This document shows, in pieces, positions 45,396 to 58,100 of a DNA stretch of 64,000 nt. Under the pieces are notes generated by a model. The model ran no database searches and had not been told where the DNA came from. It worked only from the letters and a program-made list of their open reading frames with translations. The stretch spans positions 62,001 through 126,000 of the forward strand of contig CDMY01000013.1 in the NCBI GenBank assembly GCA_001179505.1, read 5' to 3'. Source of the stretch: Vitrella brassicaformis. Taxonomy: Eukaryota; Sar; Vitrellaceae. The translations under genes and the position numbers were made by a program. The first letter of the stretch is position 1, and the number at the start of each line of letters is the position of its first letter.

Positions 45396-47711
45396 CTACC
45401 CGATTGTGCCGAAGCGTCCAGGAAGGCCCTCGATGGTGTGGCCGTGTGTCCGCTCCTCCACCAGCCGCTCGAAGGAATCGAAGGCAGCCGGAGGCTCCAG
45501 CCGGAACTTGAGCTCCTCGATGCCGCGGATCTTGAGCAGAGACGACACACACGAAACGCCGAATTCGCCGGCGGCATCGCCATCGCCCAAATCCTCGGGC
45601 ACTGCACACACGCGCACACACACACACACACACACACACAGGCCGCCATTGCAGCGACATTCAGCGAGGACAGCAAGCCGATGACAGACACTCTCTGCAG
45701 TTTACCCTCAACGCAAACATGCAGCCGCTCGATGCTCGGCAGCTCGCCCGCCTTGTCTCCCCACCGAAGCCCCTCCTCACTCACACCCCTCATGTGCCTG
45801 ACCTCACACCGCACCGGGCCGCCGCCGCCGCCCACTGCCTCCAGCACCCCCACCGTATCCGCCTCTATCGTCTCATGCAGCTCGATATCTCTGACCGCCG
45901 GCATCTTCGACGCCAGCTTTTTGCCGATCGCGTACGCCTTGCTGCTGTAGATGTAGAGGCGCGATGCGGTGGGAAATGCGCTGGCGGGCAGCTTGTCGAT
46001 CACCGTGGGGTTGGGCGGCTCGGCGTCAGCGTCAGGCTCCCACTGGGCCCCCAAGAAGCCCTCCTGCTCGAAGACCTCCACTTGGTCTGCCTTGAGGAAG
46101 GTCATGGATTGGGCGAGGGCCACGGCAGATGGGCTGGGTGTGTCGAGGGGGTGGTGAAGTGGTGGGGGCCGATGACGAAGCACGCCGTCGGTGTGTCGGC
46201 GGCCAGCTGCTGGAGGCGCTTCTGCATGAAGGGGGAGGGGGAGGGGCGGGTGGGGACGCTGCACAGCAGAGAGAGGTCGAAGATCGGGACGGCCCGCTCC
46301 GACATCGCGTCGTAGACATTGATGCTGACGGGGATGTCGGGCTTCACACACACGGTGCGCGTGAAGGCCTCCATGGCCGACAGCGCCGGGAAGATGTCCT
46401 GGTCAACGGGTCGGGTCCATCGATGAAATCCACATTGAGCTGCTTGATGGAATGACACCCACGCTCAACAAGCACGGCCTGAGAGGAATGACACAGACGG
46501 TACGGTGCACCACTCATCCCCTTCTGTGTGTGTTGTGTGCATCTACCTGTAGCCGCTCGAGTCCGTTGCGCCATTGGTTGATACTGATGTGCTCCGACTG
46601 CCCCAAGACGCCGAGTGTGCCGACGAGCTCCAGCTGTGAGAGGGGGCCGGGCTGCCCACCTCCTGCTGCCACGGGGATGACCGTCAACGACTCGGCCAGG
46701 ATGTCGGGCCGTATCTCCATGTCGAGGCCCTTGAGGTGCTGTGCCGTCCGCACGAGAGGCCCAAGCACCTCGGCAGAGTCGAACTCGCCATAGTAGGCCG
46801 CCTGCACCGTGCGGAGGGACGGCAGCTGCCAGAGTCTATCATGGCGCGGGCAGTGCTTCTCGCTGAGGCCGGTGATGGATGTGAGGGCTGAGAGGGTGGG
46901 GGGAGGGTCGAGGGGAGGGGGGAGGGTGGGTGGGTTCTCTGCAATGGCCGTCACTTCGCTCATCTCGTCCATGTCGATGTCTCCTGTGGTATCACCTTCA
47001 TAACCATAGTCACCTGAATGTCCATTCACGCAAATGTGTACAGACATCTCTGGACATTCTCTTCTCATGGACGCACCTGGTGGGTCAAAGTCGTCAAATG
47101 CGATGGACTCGAGTGTGCCTCCCCCCGCCTGCGCCGCCCTGCGTCCCTCTGCATGCCCCTCCACCACTGCCGTGACTTTGTCGTTCATCGCACGCTGCAG
47201 CCCCTTTCCGTAGTCCATCCGATCCCTCCATGCCCATGCCGACTGGTCGGGCACGTAGCGGAGGCATCGAACGACAATGGATTGGAGCCCCGTCAGCCGC
47301 CGGCCCCACTCGAAGGCATCGCTGAACGACAGGCGGCACCAGAAGCGCCGCTCGGCCGTGCAGTAGGTGTCCATCACCAAATGGGTGACCTGCGCGCAGA
47401 CGTGGCGCCACAGCCGCTGGGGCAGCGCCGCCACCGAATGGAGGACACGAATGAGAACACACAACCAATGATAACAGGCTGCATGAACAACACACACAAC
47501 AAGGCAATGATGCATACGAGTGTGCTTGTGGGGAGCTTTGTGAGTGCATCTTTCATCGTACGATCTGGCTGAAGCGCTGAGCAAAGGCGCCGACATCCAC
47601 GCTGTGCTGCGCATCGTCGGACGTCTGGCCAGCATCCATCCCCGCCTCCTCGCTAAAATCGTCGCGCCGCACCGCGGCCGTTCTCTGCCGTTTCGGTGCG
47701 ACTTTGCTCAT
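45396..47711 (-). pseudogene. Family copy C: diverged paralogue with two frameshifts in exon 3
   Basis: Exons 47562-47711 (MSKVAPKRQR start), 46547-47478, 45706-46478, 45396-45601. Exon 2 has a possible 63-nt in-frame intron (47014-47076). Exon 3 starts in one frame (AVLVERGCHSIKQLNVDF), switches near 46410 to a second (VDQDIFPALSAMEAF ... HHFTTP) and near 46153 to a third (LDTPSPSAVALAQ ... LPSIERLHVCVEG). The second switch is a one-base loss compared with B (CCCCTCTCG versus CCCCCTCG type). Beyond the shifts the sequence keeps family identity up to the last exon (VPEDLGDGDAAGEFGVSC). C is much more diverged than A and B are from each other. It is either a decayed gene or one with base errors in the assembly. 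Confidence 0.65.
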
Positions 47712-47980
47712 TTCTTTTTGTGCAAAAAGGCAGCCGCGCGTCAAAAGGCCATGCTTGCTTGTAAACTTGAATTCCGGAGGCATGAAGAACGAATGCTCAG
47801 TGAAATGAATTCTCCGTTTGCTTGCTCTTTCGCTGTGTTTGTCTGCTGTGTGTCCATGGCCACCGATGGAAATCGCCCGGCCCTTCCGGTCCGCCAAACA
47901 AACAAATCAATCAAAGGCAAGCAATCGTCAGAACCAAGCATGCACCTCTCGTTGGCACCCTCTCATGACAGAGTGACTGA
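47712..47980. other. Upstream region of copy C, no gene seen
   Basis: AT-richer spacer containing the promoter of copy C. An upstream in-frame extension of copy C exists but lacks family similarity. Confidence 0.4.
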
Positions 47981-47986
47981 CTGCAG

Positions 47987-48282
47987 GTGCTCCGCATCGT
48001 CTCATTCGCAGTCAGAAGGGCCTCCTCACAGCCAGCCCAACGCGTCACGCCGTGGATGACCTCACACACGCACGACACCACTAACGCCACCCACACTGAA
48101 ACACCGCAGCTGAGTGCCGGCGCCCTGTGTGTGTGTCTGTGTCGGCTGTTTTGTGTTGAATGCAGACTAGGCGTCGTCTGCGGGCGTCAAGTACGGCTCG
48201 GGCAGTGGGCGACAGGCTGCATACGGTGACCACAGAGGCAGAGTGTCAATCAACATCCCATACACTTACTGCCAGTCGTCCA

Positions 48283-48317
<35 letters not shown>

Positions 48318-48467
48318 GTGTGTGTGTGTGTGTGTGTGTTGATGAGGCTGACCTCAGTGCTGTGGCTTGTCATTGACAAGGAGGTCATGAGCTTGCTGAG
48401 GCAACCACAACCGGCTCCTGCCGCCACACGTCCTCCACCCAGAAGCCACGTGCTCATCGCCCGCTGA
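47987..48467 (+). CDS. Possible small multi-exon gene (uncertain)
   Basis: Three coding-like pieces with splice context. The first, 47987 on, has a basic amphipathic start VLRIVSFAVRRASSQPAQRV after an acceptor AG. The second, about 48165-48220, is TRRRLRASSTARAVGDRLHT after an acceptor GCAG and before GTGACC. The third, about 48342-48467, reads RLTSVLWLVIDKEVMSLLRQ to a Pro-rich tail and TGA. The N-terminal piece resembles a mitochondrial presequence. The initiating Met is not found, phases are not fully reconciled and no family is recognised. Confidence 0.25.
48282..48337. repeat. (CTGT)n-(TG)n compound microsatellite
   Basis: CTGT units pass directly into a TG tract. Confidence 0.85.
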
Positions 48468-48479
48468 TGCTGCGCTGAG

Positions 48480-50038
48480 CACGATGACCCGGCTGGCCGC
48501 GCGACTGCACCCTCACTGCCGTGAGTCGGTCACGACCGGCAAGTCGGCGATGCGGAAACTGACCGACAGACGTGACGACGCCAGGCCATCAGTGCGGCCT
48601 CGGTGGTCGGCTGCAGGGCCGCTCCCCGCGGCCCGCCGCGTCAGCACCAGAGCCCCGCCGGCCACCATCGGTGCATGCCGCGTCACCGAGCAGAGCGGCG
48701 GTCTCGTCGACCGTCCCATCCTCTCATCATCCTCTCATTTCATCGAGGGGGCGACCAAGACTCGACAGCTGTGACAGCGTCGCAGATGGCTGCCCCCCGT
48801 TGGCTTCAGCGTCGAACAGGTATCTGCACAACCAAGGAAGGCACACAGGAAGGATGAACGCCTCGCAGGTGAGTGTGGATGTGCCGTGCCCACGTGTTTC
48901 AGGTCATCGCATCGCTGCTGATTTGGCTGCACCGCACCTGTATGGCTGCCATTGAGCCGGGGGGTCATCCAGCTGCCTCGGGGGACCGCAGAGAGGCCTC
49001 CATCGAGGGCAGTTCTGCTGTGGGGGCCGATGCATCACAGAAGGAAGGCGTAAGTGGATGAAGCGGTGGGTAGACAATGAAGGAGCCTGCATACACACAC
49101 AGAGCAGTGATGCAGCTCGTGCGTAGCTGCCCGCCTGGTGCATTCTGAGCGTGCGCCTTAAGCACCTCGCGTGAAACAACAGAGTGAGCGGACCTCCGGC
49201 CTGCCTTTCGTTTTTGGACGTTTGGCGCTGCGGGGCACGTCGTGAGCGATGGAGGGGAGCCTCTCCATGCGGGATCTCCCTTGCCGCCACCCCTTTTGCC
49301 TTGCTGTGCCGCAGAAGATTCTTCCTGCTGTTGCCTCCCATCCGATGGCCGCCTCCAGGCATGTGTGGCACCCTCGTCCTCCACCATCAGCGCGTGAGGG
49401 AGGGCAGCAGCGGCGACTCAGCGGACCTCTCCAGTTAGCAGAAGGACCCCCTCTCGTGCACCTCAGGCAGCCACAGCAACAACCAGGCAAGGAATGAGGC
49501 AGGAGAGGACGGAACTTGCCTCGGCGAGAAAAAATATGTGTATTCCGGCGTGGTTGTCGCTTGCGTTGTCTCTTGACTTCTCGACACTCGACGGCGCCGT
49601 GTGAGCGGATGGCAGCCCAGCGGCCATGAAAAAGCGATGGGAGGCCAATATGGCACAAGCGGGGTGGGAGAAGGCGGAATGAGGACTTCGGCGGGGATGC
49701 GTGGACGGGTTATGCAGTGTTGATGGACACTGCACAGTGACGCGTGTTGGCTGCCGCTGGGCGTGTAGAGGCCTTTGGCATCGATGCAATGGCGTCAGAG
49801 AGGTAGGATAAGTCACGACTCGAATGAATGTTTGTGTTTGCGTGATCAGGTCGAGTGGATCGCGCCCCGCTTCGGCCGCCATCATCAAAAGAGCTAAGTT
49901 TTCGCCTGTTTGACGAGTTTGCGTCCAGTTGTGCGACGCCCGCATCCCCCTTCCCCAATCCCCCGTCCCCCTCGCCCCTCCCTCACAGAAAACCAACATC
50001 CGCCGGTCCGAAGCCGCCGGCAGGAGTGCTGAGGCGCC
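48480..50038. other. Unassigned 1.5-kb stretch
   Basis: ORFs exist on both strands (for example 48484-48774 + and 48965-49387 -), but none shows a domain, conserved motif or convincing splice chain. Coding or non-coding status is open. Confidence 0.4.
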
Positions 50039-51405
50039 ATGCCGCCCTCAGATGGCTTCCGAATAGCCAGCCGGGTGGAGTTGCGGCACCAACACCACCC
50101 GGCTACCATGCCCGTCCCCACAAACGCCATCGCGGTGAGGACGGGCTATAGGGTGGCGGGGCATTCGTTCCGGGACCATAGGGAGTATTATGGGTGGGTC
50201 CTTCACTTCTCGGCCCGCCACCACTACACTAATACACACGTGGTAAGTTGTGAATGAGCAGATAGCAGTGCATGCAGCCATCCATCCATCCATCCATCCA
50301 ATATGCACAGACGAGTACGTGCAGCCGTCGACGCGTAATGGATGTGTTTGCTGTGTCTCTTGGTCCCTGCAGACGCTCCGACTGGACTACTACCTGCCCT
50401 ACATCATAGACTATCTAAACTTCACGGGTAACGTCATCCACACACGCGGCGACTACAATTATGAGTGAGCAGATGCCTCCACACATCCATACGTGTGTGA
50501 ATGCATGATGGGTGTGTCTGGTGTGTCTGGTGTGTCTCTCGCCCCTTCCTGCCTGTCTGCAGATGGATCTTTATACGGGAGCTGGTGACGATATGGAACC
50601 CGCAGCCCTGCCCCGAGCTGCGGGTCCGTCTGTACGTGTGGTTTAGGTGCGTAGCCGTGCCGATCGCTCTCCAGATCCGCGCGTCGCTGGGCCAGCCCAC
50701 CATCCTGCCTACCGGCAACATGGACCTGTACAGAGCTGCGGGTCGCTGGTGGGTGCGCATGGTGGGCGGCCCAGATGTGCTCATCCCGGAGAGATATGGT
50801 ACACACACAAAAGACAAGGCAAGGCAAGGCACTGGTGTCTGTTTGTATTTTGTGTTTTGTTTGTGTATGTTGTGTGTACCAATCAGGAATGCACTGGCAG
50901 CTGAGCCAGATAGCGCAGAACGGGGTGCGTGCTGCACCGGGTGCTGTGGCGGCCTACCCTCGGCAGCCCAACGCCAACACGCGCCAGCAGCTGGCCCACC
51001 AGCTGATAGCCAACTCAACGGCTGTGGCTGGGTACCAGTAGCTGGTGCACCAGATCATCAACAACTGCCAGCACCCGGGGCAGCACAACCAGCAGGTGGT
51101 CGATGTGGCCTACCTGTTCACGCACCCCCGTTTCTGCATAGGGCTGCAGTGTTTCCTGTTCGGCCACATCCCCCTCCCCGACCCCACTGACAGTGCCGGC
51201 CCACCCCCTGGACTTCAGCAACAACCAGCTGAACCATGTGCTGGCCCGGCTGCTCCAGTGACACCCGCTGCCGCCGCCGCCGGACGATGACCTGATCGAG
51301 CACGCCATCGAGGTGTGCCACACCCATCGGCGGCTGTGTGAGCTAGGGCGGCTGAGGCTGTCAGACACGGTGAGGGAGGTGGAGGCCAACATGGGGTACC
51401 ACTGA
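50039..51405 (+). pseudogene. Decayed gene of unknown family with internal stops
   Basis: Exons 50039-50242, 50373-50464, 50563-50798 and 50887 on join in phase and give a plausible protein (GHSFRDHREYYGWVLHFSAR, LDYYLPYIIDYLNFTG, YEWIFIRELVTIWNPQP). At 51039-51041 a TAG interrupts, yet coding-like sequence continues (VHQIINNCQHPGQHNQQVVD, VAYLFTHPRFCIGLQC). Near 51195 the frame shifts to FSNNQLNHVLARLLQ, meets TGA, and resumes (DDDLIEHAIEVCHTHRRL) to the final stop at about 51405. Three lesions in about 400 nt indicate pseudogenisation or poor consensus. The N-terminus could be incomplete. No family recognised. Confidence 0.6.
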
Positions 51406-52105
51406 GAGCGGCTGGAGTGTCGATGAGTAGGTGTTTGTTGTCGATGAGTAGGAGGGAGTTGTTGTCGATGAGTAGGTATTTGGTTGGTTTGTCGGCACGA
51501 CCACCAGCTTGCCGTGTGGCCTCATGTGTGTGATGTGCCGGTCACACACGTGAGGCTGGTAGGCTGGTGGGTCGCTGCGGTGTGAGAAAGAAGTGGACGT
51601 AGAGAGGTGGATCGACGGAACAAGGGGCGTGAGTGAGTGACATCCACCCACTTGATAGGGTGTGATGGTGTTATTTGTGACGGTACGGTTGGCGGGCCGG
51701 GCTGCCTCTGTGTGCGTGGGACTGCATCCATGGTTCGTGCATCCTTCTGTGTGGGACTTTGCGGGTGGATGAACCACATACAAAAGAAGTTACCCAATCA
51801 GTCCATCTGGCTCGATCCGACCACACAGGTGTCGACAAAGTCACACACACCACGCACACACACACGTCGTACGAATGAATGCTCATGCTACCTGCGCGGC
51901 GGTGAGGTGACACTAGCTAGAGTGGATGGTGAATGAATGAATCAATGAATGAGTGAAGGTCTCCTCGCTCATCCAAGCCATGCCATGAAGCGTCATGACT
52001 GAGTCGGTATATTCTGCACATGCACCCATATATATATATACCACATCAATTGTCTGTCATGGATGATGCAATCCAGTCACCATCAATCACGTCACGCACT
52101 GGCGG
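51406..52105. other. Intergenic, no gene seen
   Basis: Contains GTCGATGAGTAG repeats (about 51419-51477), CA tracts, GAAT repeats (51933-51953) and a (TA)n run at 52029-52039. Confidence 0.6.
51419..51477 (+). repeat. Short tandem repeat, GTCGATGAGTAG units
   Basis: Three copies of TGTCGATGAGTAGG, irregularly spaced by GTGTTTGT/AGGGAGTTGT-type spacers, just beyond the decayed gene. Confidence 0.75.
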
Positions 52106-55100
52106 TCACCTCCTCAGAGACGGCAGGCAGTGACGTCCCCCCACGCACTCGACCAACACCCAATAGCCCTGGGAGACGAAGCATCACATACACATACACA
52201 CACACTCAGTAGAAGTGCTCGTCATTGTAATCATCTGTCTGTACAGCCCCCCCGCCCCCACCCACCCACCTTGTCTGTCAGAAAGGTCCGCTCCAACGGT
52301 ATGGTGATCATCCATGTGGTGTGATTGCAACCCGCCACCACGTGTCAATGACCGCCGTCTCCGCTGTGTGTGCGAGTGGTGATGAGAGTGGGGAGGGGGC
52401 CGCGCACCGGGGGACCGCTTGGACCACGCCCACATGGTGGCAGCGATGCCGGCGAAGAGGATGAATGCGGTGAAGACGACGACCAGCTTGACGTAGAGGC
52501 CCTGCTCGGTGACGGGCCCGCCCATGGTGTCGACCGGGCCGAAGTAGGTGAAATGGTTGTTGTGGCTGTCCTCTGAGCTGCCGAAATCCACACCATTGCA
52601 TGACACCTCAACCTACGGACAGGCAGACACACACACGTGTGCGTGTGGCTTTGGTGCTCTCTCCTTCCCACCCTCCCTCACCCGCACTCGTATGCGGGGG
52701 GCCTTGACGCGGTAGTCGGCACCTGCACAAGCAACACAGGCAGGCAGGCAGGCAGACCAGACATCCATTGCTGCAGCCACGCTCACATACAGCCAGCTCA
52801 CTTGTTTTGGGCGTGAAACACACGATGGTTGTCGGGTTTATCAACGCAGCAGGCGTGCTGCCCAGTGGCCCAAACCCACACCTGAGCCGGGATCGCTCGG
52901 CTGCCCACAAAGGGAAGGGGTGGTCACGGTCAGCACGCACCGTCATGCGGCTCGATCGTGTGAAGAGGCCTGATAGACATGCATGGATAAAATGACTGCA
53001 TGCATGGTGTGTTGGGTGTTTGGCTGTATGGGTTAGCGCGGCACCTGCAGTTGGCTCAATCGACACAATGCGCGGCTGGCTGTAAAACAGAAAACTAAAC
53101 CGACACAGACAGACCATTCAGCAGTCCTTGCACGGGGAGGGGTCATAGGCTGATAAAGGCTCCTCGTACGAGTGTCCTGTGTTGGTCCAGAGGTCTGTGC
53201 GATTCATGTGGCCGGCGAAGGTGATCTCGAAGTCGACACTCATGGGCAGCTGAGAGCCCTCGGGCAACGCAGGCGGGGCACTCACACAGCTGGATGGCAA
53301 CACACACACACACACTTGAATGTACTGGGTTGTGTGTGTGCCCTTTGGTGCCCACGTGAGGATCGACGGAGAGACGATGTGTGCAGGCACCTGCACCTGC
53401 CCGAAGCGGCACATTGGGTAGATCCTGAGTGAGGGCCACACACACACAGATGTGTGTACGGTACGTGTGCAACCCGCCCTTCCGCTGACACATCCACCAA
53501 CCAACCCACCCCTGTCTCTGCAGCTCTGCGTCGGTGTTTGGATCGGGGAATCCTTTGCCGTTGACACGAACGAGCGTCCCGCCCTTGACAGGACCACTGT
53601 CCACATCCAAGTAGTCGACCTCATAGGTGCGCAGCGGCTCCGGTGAGGCGGACCACGACACACCATTGAATGACAACCTGCATGACCCAGACACATCCAA
53701 CACACCACACCACACCATCCATCCATCCATTCAGTCATTACATACTTGAGTGTGAGCTGTTCTTGTCCGTTGTGTATGGGCGGCATGTAGCAGTGGGCGC
53801 CCGTGCCGTTGCTCTTGTCCACGACCTCGACACGAGTCGACACGTACTCCCCAAGGGCGCACACAGGCCGGCAGTTGAGGCATCGAACCGCACCATCCAG
53901 GTGAGAGCCCGTCAGGTCGATGCGCACAGCCTTGTGTGCAGGCAGCAGCCGGGGCGACACGCCGTCGACCTGACAGACAGACGCAGCCACAATATATCAC
54001 TGGTGACCATACCATATTGTGGGCGGTGTCGTCGTGGGTAAGTACCTTGGGTGCGGTGAAGTATGAGATTCCGCCGACAAAGAAGAAGTCATCAGGTGTG
54101 CCCCCATTCGTGAGGGCCACGGCGAAGGGCACCTGCTCGGTTGCTCGAGAGGGGGCGGGCGGGCAGGTACACCGGATGTGTGTGTCGTCACTACTGGCAG
54201 CCCCGAAGGTTCGAGAACCGAACCGGCAGACCGGGGAGGCACCCTGTGTATATGTATACAATACACACATGGGAAAGATGAGATGGCAATGCAATCAATC
54301 TGATGAGGCGCGGCACTGCACTGCACTGCACTCTCACGTGGAATCCTTGTCCAGTGACGGTGACGAAGTTGTTGGTCGACAGACCACCAGCTGGCGCCGC
54401 CAGGGGGCTGTAGCCGTCAAGCGTGAAGGCTGTGATGTGTGCATCCCCGTCGATGGCGTGCTGTTGGTCGTATGTCAGGGACACCCGGACGACGGAGCCT
54501 GGCTTCAACTCAGGGGCGATGCAGTTGACTGAAGAACCATTGCTGACACCAACACAAACATACCCACACCCACATCCGATCCATCGGGTGGGATTGTCCG
54601 CCTGTGCATAGCGTGTCCGTGTGTACTGCATGTACCCGTTCAGCGCCGGGAGGTCCATTGTGCCTGTGGCTTTGACCTCAGCCGCCCCAACGAAAATGGC
54701 TCCTTTGTCGACGCAGAACCGACATGTGGGCAAGGTCGCCCCCTTAACCAGCTTGTCGCCCTCCAACCTGCACGCCATCCCACATAGAGATGCCGACACG
54801 CGGATGCGGTGCATGTGTGGCGAGTGTCCCTCCCGCTGCCCTGCCCGCCGACCTGAGCTTCTGCGGTCCATTGTGTGTCGACACGAAGGAAGGGCTGACA
54901 CGGTGGAGCTTCGCACCTGCATGTTATGTATCATGTGTGTCCCTTTGTGAGGGTGAGGCTGAACGTGGCATGGCATGGCAGCCATTTGTTTTATGGTGGG
55001 TTGAGGGAGGACCTTGGTAGGAGAAGAATGGGACGGGGCTGGCGACGAAATCGACGCCGTTGAGCGTCACGGACAGGGGCACTGGCCCACTCTGACGTCA

Positions 55101-58100
55101 GGGTGGGTATGATGACACGTCGTGGACAGCAAGCACAGCACAGCACAGCACAGCAACCAATCCGATCTGGGGGCGTATAGTATATATTTGTGTAGGCAAG
55201 TGCAGTGCAGTGCTCGCCTCGCCTTGGTGAGTGGGGGTGTCCTGCACACCACCGATGTCGCCGTCACCTGCTCAGCTCTCACCTATGCACACACATCAGT
55301 CACATCACATACACACAACGTGCACACTGAGCATGAAGACGCTGAGCCGAGCCACCTACTTTGGTGTCGATGAATGAGCATTCCGTGACAGCACCGTCCG
55401 CCACTGCACCGCCAGCCAGCACAATGAATGAATGAATGCCTCCCGGAATCTGGAGGGCCAGACGTGGGTGGCCCCTACCCACACACTCACTGAGGTGGCT
55501 GCCGGTGATAGTCATTGTAGTGCCGCCCTCTTTTGGCCCTGCGTCATTGTCCAGAAGTGTAAGGGTGGGTGAGTGATTCTGGCAGGGCGGGGTGTGTGTC
55601 TGCCTGCCGCCCCGCCTCACCAATGGCTGGATGAATGTGTGTGATTGCCGGTGTTGGTAGTAGGGTGAAGGGCAGCCGCTCGCTGCTGAATGACGCAAGC
55701 CGGATGGCCTCCGCCCGGTCACCGATACCCTGCATGAATGAACAGACCACACACAGACGGAGGCACACGAATGTCTGTCTACCCACTGCACTGCTGTGCG
55801 GGTCTGGAAAACCTCCCTTAGACCAACCCAGTCGAAATTGGTGGAAATGTCGACATCAATGGTCACCGGGGCTGCACAGTGCAGGCGGTGCAGGGCACAT
55901 CACATGCATGGCATGTAGCCTCTTGCAGTGAGTGCAGCTGAGGTGAGTGAGCTGACGTGACGTGCCGTGCCTGTGAGTGTGCCATTGGCGTGTTTGGGAG
56001 TGACGAAGGAGAGCTTGGTGTTTGTAGAGGGGTCCATCGTGGGCAGCAGCACGTCGCCGCCTGAGTGAGTGACCCAAACATTACATAAGGATGGATGGAT
56101 GGATGGATCGATGGATTCATGGAGGTAGGTACCGAATCTGACAGCAGTGGTCTTCTTATGGAAGGGCGAGTCGTCCGTCTGTTGCACCCGTCACCCACAC
56201 GCAAAACACACAACACACGCCAGCGACGAGTGAGCGGCACACAATTCGACCCATCCACCATAGCGCCTTACAGTTGTGGCGGCGACGCGTGTGCCTCCGG
56301 TGTCGTAGCCAATGGTGGGTGAGAGAGACCGCAACTGCACACGCACACACACACATGCATCCAGTATGACATCACTGCGCACCTCCATGCCTTTGGATTG
56401 GCCACAAAGTCGACAGCAACCGATGACGCATCCCCAGGCGCCTTGACACCTACTCACTCAAGAAAGGACAAAATAGTCCTGCATCGTCAAGTCATCGGCT
56501 CAACTACCGGTGATCGAGAGCGATAATGACGACCGTTTTGGTGTGTCCACAGCGGGAGTTTCGACAGCAAACACGGCCCTGTATGCGGCTCCCGTATGAG
56601 TGTCACCCTGCATGTCAGCGAGCACAAAGAGGAACGAACCAGACACCATCGCTGTCCCATCCGCCCCGCCCCGCCCACCGTTTGCGCGTTGAGTGACAGG
56701 AGGGATGCAGCCGCCGACAGCTCGCCGCCCGAGAAGAGGACCCTGACAGAAACCAGCCAGCCGTTGCCATGGCCGTGGCGTGTGTGGTATGCGCAGGTTT
56801 GTATATAGGGTCACCGAGTGGGTAGTGATGCGGCAAGGGGATAGGTCCACTCAGTGGAGGGCGGCAAATCGACCGTCACGCTGACCACCTGTACAGGACA
56901 GACACGTCAGTCAGCGGCAAAGGTCATTCATACACCACACACACACGTGCATCACATCACACCCCTCACCGCGCCTCCTCTGATTGGCACTGCTGAGGGA
57001 CTTACACCCCGCACTACGGGCTCCTGTCTCGAAAGGAAGGCGCACACTGCACTTGCTTCTGCGTGGATATACCTGCCTGCCTGCCTGCCTCATGCTAGCT
57101 CAGCTTACATCGATGAGAGTGAAGGGTACCGCTGATGCACTCCATGTGGTGCCCCCGTTGCAGCTGACCCACACCCATAGGGGGCCCTCGCCCACACGGA
57201 GGGGGCCACCAACGTGGCCGGCAGACATGGCCTGAATGAAGCAAAGAAAGAAACAACACATCCATGCCATGCATCCGTCCGCAGCACAGCCAGCAACAGA
57301 TCGCCATGGATTGGACGCGTTCCTTCCTCTCAGCTCACCTTGACGATGTCAGCGATTCTGGGAATGTCGCAGGACACCTCTGTTGGACTCACGTACCTGC
57401 AAGTAGGTAGTGGGCGGAAATCGGCACCCCCACCCTTTTTACGTACTTGCCGCTGACGACGCAGTCGGTCTGTCCGCTGCACAGGAAAGGCACTGCAGCA
57501 GAGGGGAGGGGAGGGAGCGTGGGAGTGACGGGACGGACGCATGGGCCAGCATATCCGCTGGCTGACCTTTGCCGGACCCGCTGTCGGTCAGGCGACACTT
57601 GACTGAAGCAGCAAACACATCAATCACACGCAAACCATGGAGGCCCCCTCTCCCTCCCAAGTCAACGTGTTCCCTCACCTCCCTGGCCGGAAGGACCGAA
57701 CCCCACTCCCTCAACCTGTTCCATGCACACACAACAAGAGAGCATGGATGGATGGATGGATGGATGGTCAATCCCTTGTGTTTGTTCTCACTCCCTCACT
57801 GTGAGGTCTGTGGTGCCAACCGGCACGTATGGTGGTGTGGACGCGAGTATGGGTTGGCTGAGCGACCACACGAAGGGTGTCTCCGAAACGCTCCACAGCA
57901 CTCCGTCAACCGTTACAGAGACGTTCACGGCTCCCGGACTGCCCCATGGCGGCAGACGGCACCTTATCTCGCTCTCAGACACAAACCACGCCGTCACATC
58001 CTGCATATGGCATGATTAATGTGTGTGAATGGTGGGAGTTGGAACGGTACCCCCACTCTGCCTGTCTGTCTCACTCACCTGGTGCTGGTGGAATGCGTTG

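Noticed and set aside
48484-49387. ORFs of 60-155 codons on both strands
   Set aside because: Low-complexity Arg/Ser/Pro translations without motifs; cannot be told from chance in GC-rich DNA.
49463-49999. 178-codon ORF on the minus strand
   Set aside because: No recognisable domain, no start context and no exon partners.
51015-51392. 125-codon minus-strand ORF
   Set aside because: Antisense shadow of the decayed plus-strand exon, which joins in phase with upstream exons.
52029-52039. (TA)n run as a TATA box
   Set aside because: It lies downstream of the 3' end of the TIG gene with no gene starting nearby.
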